In this document: positions 7,219-9,968 of the stretch, one piece after another
Layout of the letters: every line of letters starts with the position of its first letter
How positions within the stretch are numbered: position 1 is the first letter of the stretch
Source of the DNA: Bacteroidales bacterium UBA1256
Lineage (GTDB): Bacteria > Bacteroidota > Bacteroidia > Bacteroidales > Paludibacteraceae
Direction of reading: 5' to 3'
Assembly: GCA_002308195.1 (NCBI GenBank)
Contig: DBVU01000012.1
Coordinates: 1 to 9,968, forward strand
Length of the DNA stretch: 9,968 nt
The notes under the pieces: model-generated
The model's database searches: none
The model's input: the letters and a program-made list of their open reading frames with translations, nothing else
What the model was told of the DNA's origin: nothing
Position numbers and translations under genes: made by a program

Positions 7219-7250
7219 TTTGCATATGTCAAAAAAAAGCAGTAATTTTG
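7219..7250 (+). promoter_or_regulatory. Promoter of the murF-alr / ABC ATPase operon
   Basis: TTTG (7219-7222), a 20-nt spacer and TAATTTTG (7243-7250) match the Bacteroidetes consensus. The start would be near 7257, only about 13 nt before the ATG at 7270. That makes the TTG codons at 7261 and 7264 poor start candidates. Confidence 0.8.
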
Positions 7251-7269
7251 CGCCGCAAAATTGTTGAAT

Positions 7270-9162
7270 ATGCTACTACGAGAGATAATTGAAGTGTTAC
7301 AACCGATTCGTGTAATCGGTCAAGTCGGCCAGGAAACGGACGTACGCCATCTGTTGACAGATAGCCGTTCGGAGGAATCCTATCAGCCGGAAAAAACTTT
7401 GTTTTTTGGATTGCTTACGTCCCGCAACGATGGCGCTAAGTATATCCCCGATTTGTACGACAAAGGTCTGCGAGCTTTCGTACTTACCAATGGCCAATGG
7501 CTGACTGCTAACAGCCAGTGGATTATGGCGCACGACGATGCTGTTTTTATTGCTGTTAGCGATGTGCTCGCTGCTTTGCAGCGTTTGGCGGCTCATGTGC
7601 GTGCTAGTTTCGCAGGCAAAGTGATTGGTATCACCGGTTCCAACGGCAAAACGGTAGTCAAAGAGTGGCTCTACCAGTTGCTCAAAGATGATTATTCTGT
7701 CGTTCGTTCGCCTAAGTCATACAATTCGCAGATTGGTGTGCCGCTGTCCGTTTGGGAACTCACCGAAATGACCGACGAAGGTAAACCGCAACTGGCGATT
7801 TTCGAAGCGGGAATCAGCCAACCGGGCGAGATGGAGAAACTCGAGCAAATCATTCGTCCGACCATAGGTGTCATCACGTATATCGGCCACGAGCATGACG
7901 AGAATTTCAGCTCGTTGGACCAAAAGCGCGCGGAGAAAATGAAACTGTTTGTTCATAGCGAACAAGTCATAGAAGATCCCACGCACCAGAATGTCCGCAC
8001 GTGTGCCGCTGTGATGCGTGCGTTGGGCTACGATGAAGAGACTATCGCTGAGCGCATTCTGCACCAAACACACGAAACAGTGTTGGAGGTTAATCTATCA
8101 GCGCTGATCGACAATGTGCGTTATTTCCGCAGCCTTCTCAAACCTACAACCAAACTGACTTGCATGGTCAAGGCCTTTGCGTATGGCGCCGGAAGTGTGG
8201 AGGTGAGCAAAGCGCTGCAAAAGAGTGAACTGGTTGATTATCTGGCTGTCGCTGTGGCAGATGAAGGTGTGGAGTTGCGTCGCGCAGGCATCACTTTGCC
8301 TATCATCATCATGGATCCGGAAGTCGCTTCAATGGACTTGATTTTAGAGAATAATCTCGAACCGAACGTATATTCCCACCAGTCGCTAAAAACGGTAATG
8401 GCGGCTTGCGAGGCCAAAGGCCTGGAGAATTATCCGATTCACATCAAGATTGACAGCGGCATGCATCGCCTTGGTTTCTACAAGGAAGATATGCCGTGGT
8501 TGCTCAATAAACTCACCAACCAGAAAGCAGTCCGTGTTCAGTCTGTTTTCTCGCACTTGGCAGGTAGCGACGAAGCGCAATTCGATGATTTCACGCTTCA
8601 GCAAATCAGCTATTTCGATGCGTGTGCAGAACAGCTGAAGAAAGGCCTCAATCATCCTATTCTCAAGCATATTCTCAATAGCGCGGGCATCGAGCGTTTC
8701 AGCCAATATCAGTTTGATATGTGCCGACTTGGCATCGGTCTCTACGGCCAGTCATTTGCGGGAGCCAAACTGCGTAATGTCTGCACTCTGCGCACCACGA
8801 TTCTTTCTGTTAAGCAAGTTGCTGCGGGAGAGACAATCGGCTATGGCCGCCATACGACACTCAGCCAACCGCGTACTATCGCTGTCATTCCTATCGGCTA
8901 TGCCGATGGTTTCGATCGCCGATTCTCTAACTATGGCGGCGAAGTCTGGGTGCGCGGCAAACGCTGTCCGGTTGTAGGAAATGTCTGCATGGACCAAGCT
9001 ATGATCGATGTCACAGAGGCGGATGCCAGACCTGGAGATATAGCCGAAGTCTTTGGCGACAAAATGCCGCTCCAGGAATTGGCCGACAAATTAGGAACTA
9101 TCACATACGAAATACTCACATCTGTCAGTCGTCGTGTCCAAAGAGTCTATTATAGCGAATAA
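7270..9162 (+). CDS. alr: MurF-alanine racemase fusion with degenerate MurF half
   Basis: MurF adds D-Ala-D-Ala to UDP-MurNAc-tripeptide; Alr interconverts L- and D-alanine using PLP. From the ATG at 7270 there are 630 residues, whereas Bacteroidetes fusions run to a little over 800 (from memory). The MurF N-domain (DSRS, about 31-34), P-loop GITGSNGKT (120-128), SYNSQIGVPLS (150-160) and HEHDENFSSLDQKRAEKMKLF region (about 207-227) are present. Most of the rest of the central domain and the whole C-terminal domain are gone: sequence jumps from VHSEQVI to DPTHQNVRTCAAVM and then from ERILHQ straight to HETVLEVNLSAL (268-279). The Alr half (about 268-630) is complete: PLP lysine in KAFAYGAG (K301), IGYGR (catalytic-type Tyr at 525), IPIGYADGFDRR, VCMDQ and TITYEI. 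MurF activity is unlikely; Alr activity is likely. The downstream ABC gene overlaps it by 29 nt. Confidence 0.92.
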   Translation: MLLREIIEVLQPIRVIGQVGQETDVRHLLTDSRSEESYQPEKTLFFGLLTSRNDGAKYIPDLYDKGLRAFVLTNGQWLTANSQWIMAHDDAVFIAVSDVLAALQRLAAHVRASFAGKVIGITGSNGKTVVKEWLYQLLKDDYSVVRSPKSYNSQIGVPLSVWELTEMTDEGKPQLAIFEAGISQPGEMEKLEQIIRPTIGVITYIGHEHDENFSSLDQKRAEKMKLFVHSEQVIEDPTHQNVRTCAAVMRALGYDEETIAERILHQTHETVLEVNLSALIDNVRYFRSLLKPTTKLTCMVKAFAYGAGSVEVSKALQKSELVDYLAVAVADEGVELRRAGITLPIIIMDPEVASMDLILENNLEPNVYSHQSLKTVMAACEAKGLENYPIHIKIDSGMHRLGFYKEDMPWLLNKLTNQKAVRVQSVFSHLAGSDEAQFDDFTLQQISYFDACAEQLKKGLNHPILKHILNSAGIERFSQYQFDMCRLGIGLYGQSFAGAKLRNVCTLRTTILSVKQVAAGETIGYGRHTTLSQPRTIAVIPIGYADGFDRRFSNYGGEVWVRGKRCPVVGNVCMDQAMIDVTEADARPGDIAEVFGDKMPLQELADKLGTITYEILTSVSRRVQRVYYSE

Positions 9163-9874
9163 ATTGACCATCGGCTATCGGCCCAACGCCGTAGTTCAGT
9201 CTTCTCTGTCTTTCTCGCTTTGCGAGGGAGAGATGGTGTGTATGCTTGGCCCGAATGGTTGTGGCAAATCTACGCTGCTTCGCACGTTGGCAGGTTTGTT
9301 GCCTCCGTTTGATGGCGAGTACCAAGTAGCCAATGCCGTAAAAAACGAAACCTCCAAATCCATCGCGTTGGTCTTGACCGAAAGGCTCTCGATGGATAAT
9401 ACCACTGTGCACGACGTGATTGCTCTGGGCCGCTATCCGTATTCCTCTTTTCTGGACGGACTCAGCGCAGACGATGAAGTTATTATCCGCGAAGCCACCG
9501 AGCAGGTTGGTTTCCGTGGTTCATCGGTTCTCTCTACGCCGTTTAATGCCCATTCGGATGGCGAGAAGCAGCGAATCCTGATTGCCAAAGCCTTGGCGCA
9601 ACAAACGCCTATCATCCTTCTCGATGAGCCTACGGCTCACTTGGACTTACCGCACCGCATTCTTATCCTTCGCCTGTTGCGCCGTTTGGCACACGAGCAG
9701 CACAAGACAGTTCTTATCTCAACCCACGAACTCGATCTGGCTTTGGCGCTGAGCGACCGTATTCTGCTCATGACACCCGGTCAAGGTGTGCAACTCGACA
9801 CGCCCGAAGCATTGAAAAAGCAGAATGCTTTCACCGCGGCTTTTGGAATGGATATTTTCAATCCGCTAGGTTAA
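9134..9874 (+). CDS. ABC transporter ATP-binding protein, FecE/BtuD-like (iron chelate/cobalamin type)
   Basis: This 246-residue ATPase would power import through an inner-membrane permease. Walker A is GPNGCGKST (39-47). The signature is HSDGEKQR (140-147) in place of LSGGQ, Walker B is IILLDEP (160-166), the D-loop region is HLDL (169-172) and the H-loop is STHE (H198). VIALGRYPYSSFLDGLSADD (95-114) is typical of the iron-siderophore/heme/B12 subgroup. The usual Q-loop glutamine is not evident; VLTERLS sits there instead, a form I recall in Bacteroidetes relatives. The GTG at 9134 is chosen because the first beta strand (IIANKLTIGY) needs it and no ATG is available; the next candidate, TTG at 9164, would remove that strand. 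It overlaps the end of murF-alr by 29 nt, implying coupled translation. No permease or binding-protein gene is visible, so the substrate is unknown. Confidence 0.88.
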   Translation: MSKESIIANKLTIGYRPNAVVQSSLSFSLCEGEMVCMLGPNGCGKSTLLRTLAGLLPPFDGEYQVANAVKNETSKSIALVLTERLSMDNTTVHDVIALGRYPYSSFLDGLSADDEVIIREATEQVGFRGSSVLSTPFNAHSDGEKQRILIAKALAQQTPIILLDEPTAHLDLPHRILILRLLRRLAHEQHKTVLISTHELDLALALSDRILLMTPGQGVQLDTPEALKKQNAFTAAFGMDIFNPLG

Positions 9875-9898
9875 ATTGGATAAAAAATTGAGAAAAAA

Positions 9899-9929
9899 GG
9901 CATACGCTCTTGCGTATGTCGTTTTTTTT
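9899..9929 (+). terminator. Intrinsic terminator of the murF-alr operon
   Basis: GGCATACGC (9899-9907) pairs with GCGTATGTC (9912-9920) across a TCTT loop, nine pairs with one G-U, followed by a run of eight T (9922-9929). It begins 24 nt after the ABC ATPase stop. It is a strong, classic rho-independent terminator. Confidence 0.9.
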
Positions 9930-9940
9930 ATGTAATTTTG
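9909..9940 (+). promoter_or_regulatory. Promoter of the gene entering at the right edge
   Basis: TAATTTTG (9933-9940), continuing as CAGC, is a full -7 box. At the expected 20-nt spacing the -33 position reads CTTG (9909-9912), three of four matches, and lies inside the loop and right arm of the terminator hairpin. The promoter thus overlaps the terminator of the preceding operon. Confidence 0.6.
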
Positions 9941-9953
9941 CAGCCGATTTAAC

Positions 9954-9968
9954 ATGGAGTATTATGTT
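9954..9968 (+). CDS. Start of an unidentified gene (five codons, runs off window)
   Basis: An ATG at 9954 opens a frame reading MEYYV to the window end, 14 nt after a good -7 box. The leader would be only about 7 nt if this start is correct; a start beyond the window (or the other-frame ATG at 9964) is possible. Nothing can be said about the product. Confidence 0.35.

Noticed and set aside
7261..7269. TTG start of the MurF-Alr protein at 7261
   Set aside because: It would leave a leader of only about 4 nt after the predicted transcription start; the in-frame ATG at 7270 is better.

Overview
This window looks like a chromosomal segment of a Bacteroidales bacterium, possibly of the Paludibacteraceae/Porphyromonadaceae type (family guess only). 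Four signs support this. Upstream regions carry the Bacteroidetes-type promoter (TTTG, about 20 nt, then TAnnTTTG), and Shine-Dalgarno sequences are absent. SecA has the long N-terminal insertion typical of the phylum. MurF and alanine racemase are fused. A secreted protein ends in a type IX secretion (T9SS) type A sorting domain. No RNA gene, insertion sequence, phage gene or CRISPR array is visible.

Layout. (1) Positions 1-730, minus strand: the N-terminal third or so of secA, running off the left edge. (2) Positions 731-1082: a divergent intergenic region with one promoter facing each way and a short repeated heptamer block. (3) Positions 1083-1505, plus: a small three-helix DUF4234-type membrane protein. 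(4) Positions 1527-1556: a hairpin placed to terminate from both sides. (5) Positions 6907 down to 1579, minus: a compact three-gene operon with 15-16 nt gaps. It encodes an STN-barrel-OmpA protein, an 854-residue cysteine-rich multidomain T9SS cargo, and a second beta-barrel protein related to the barrel of the first. (6) Positions 6908-7269: a divergent control region with palindromes and tandem repeats. (7) Positions 7270-9874, plus: a MurF-Alr fusion whose MurF half has lost essential parts, overlapping a FecE/BtuD-like ABC ATPase. (8) Positions 9899-9929: a strong terminator, then a promoter and the first codons of another gene.

How the genes may work together. SecA drives Sec export, which all three products of the minus-strand operon need because each begins with a signal peptide. 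The operon reads as a self-contained cell-surface unit: a barrel that can be anchored to peptidoglycan, a large secreted Ig/FN3-like protein and a second barrel of the same family. It is the best candidate here for an undescribed system, but its function cannot be read from sequence. The plus-strand operon supplies D-alanine through the Alr half; the MurF half is probably catalytically dead, so an intact MurF should exist elsewhere. Pairing with an iron/cobalamin-type ATPase without a visible permease is unexplained.
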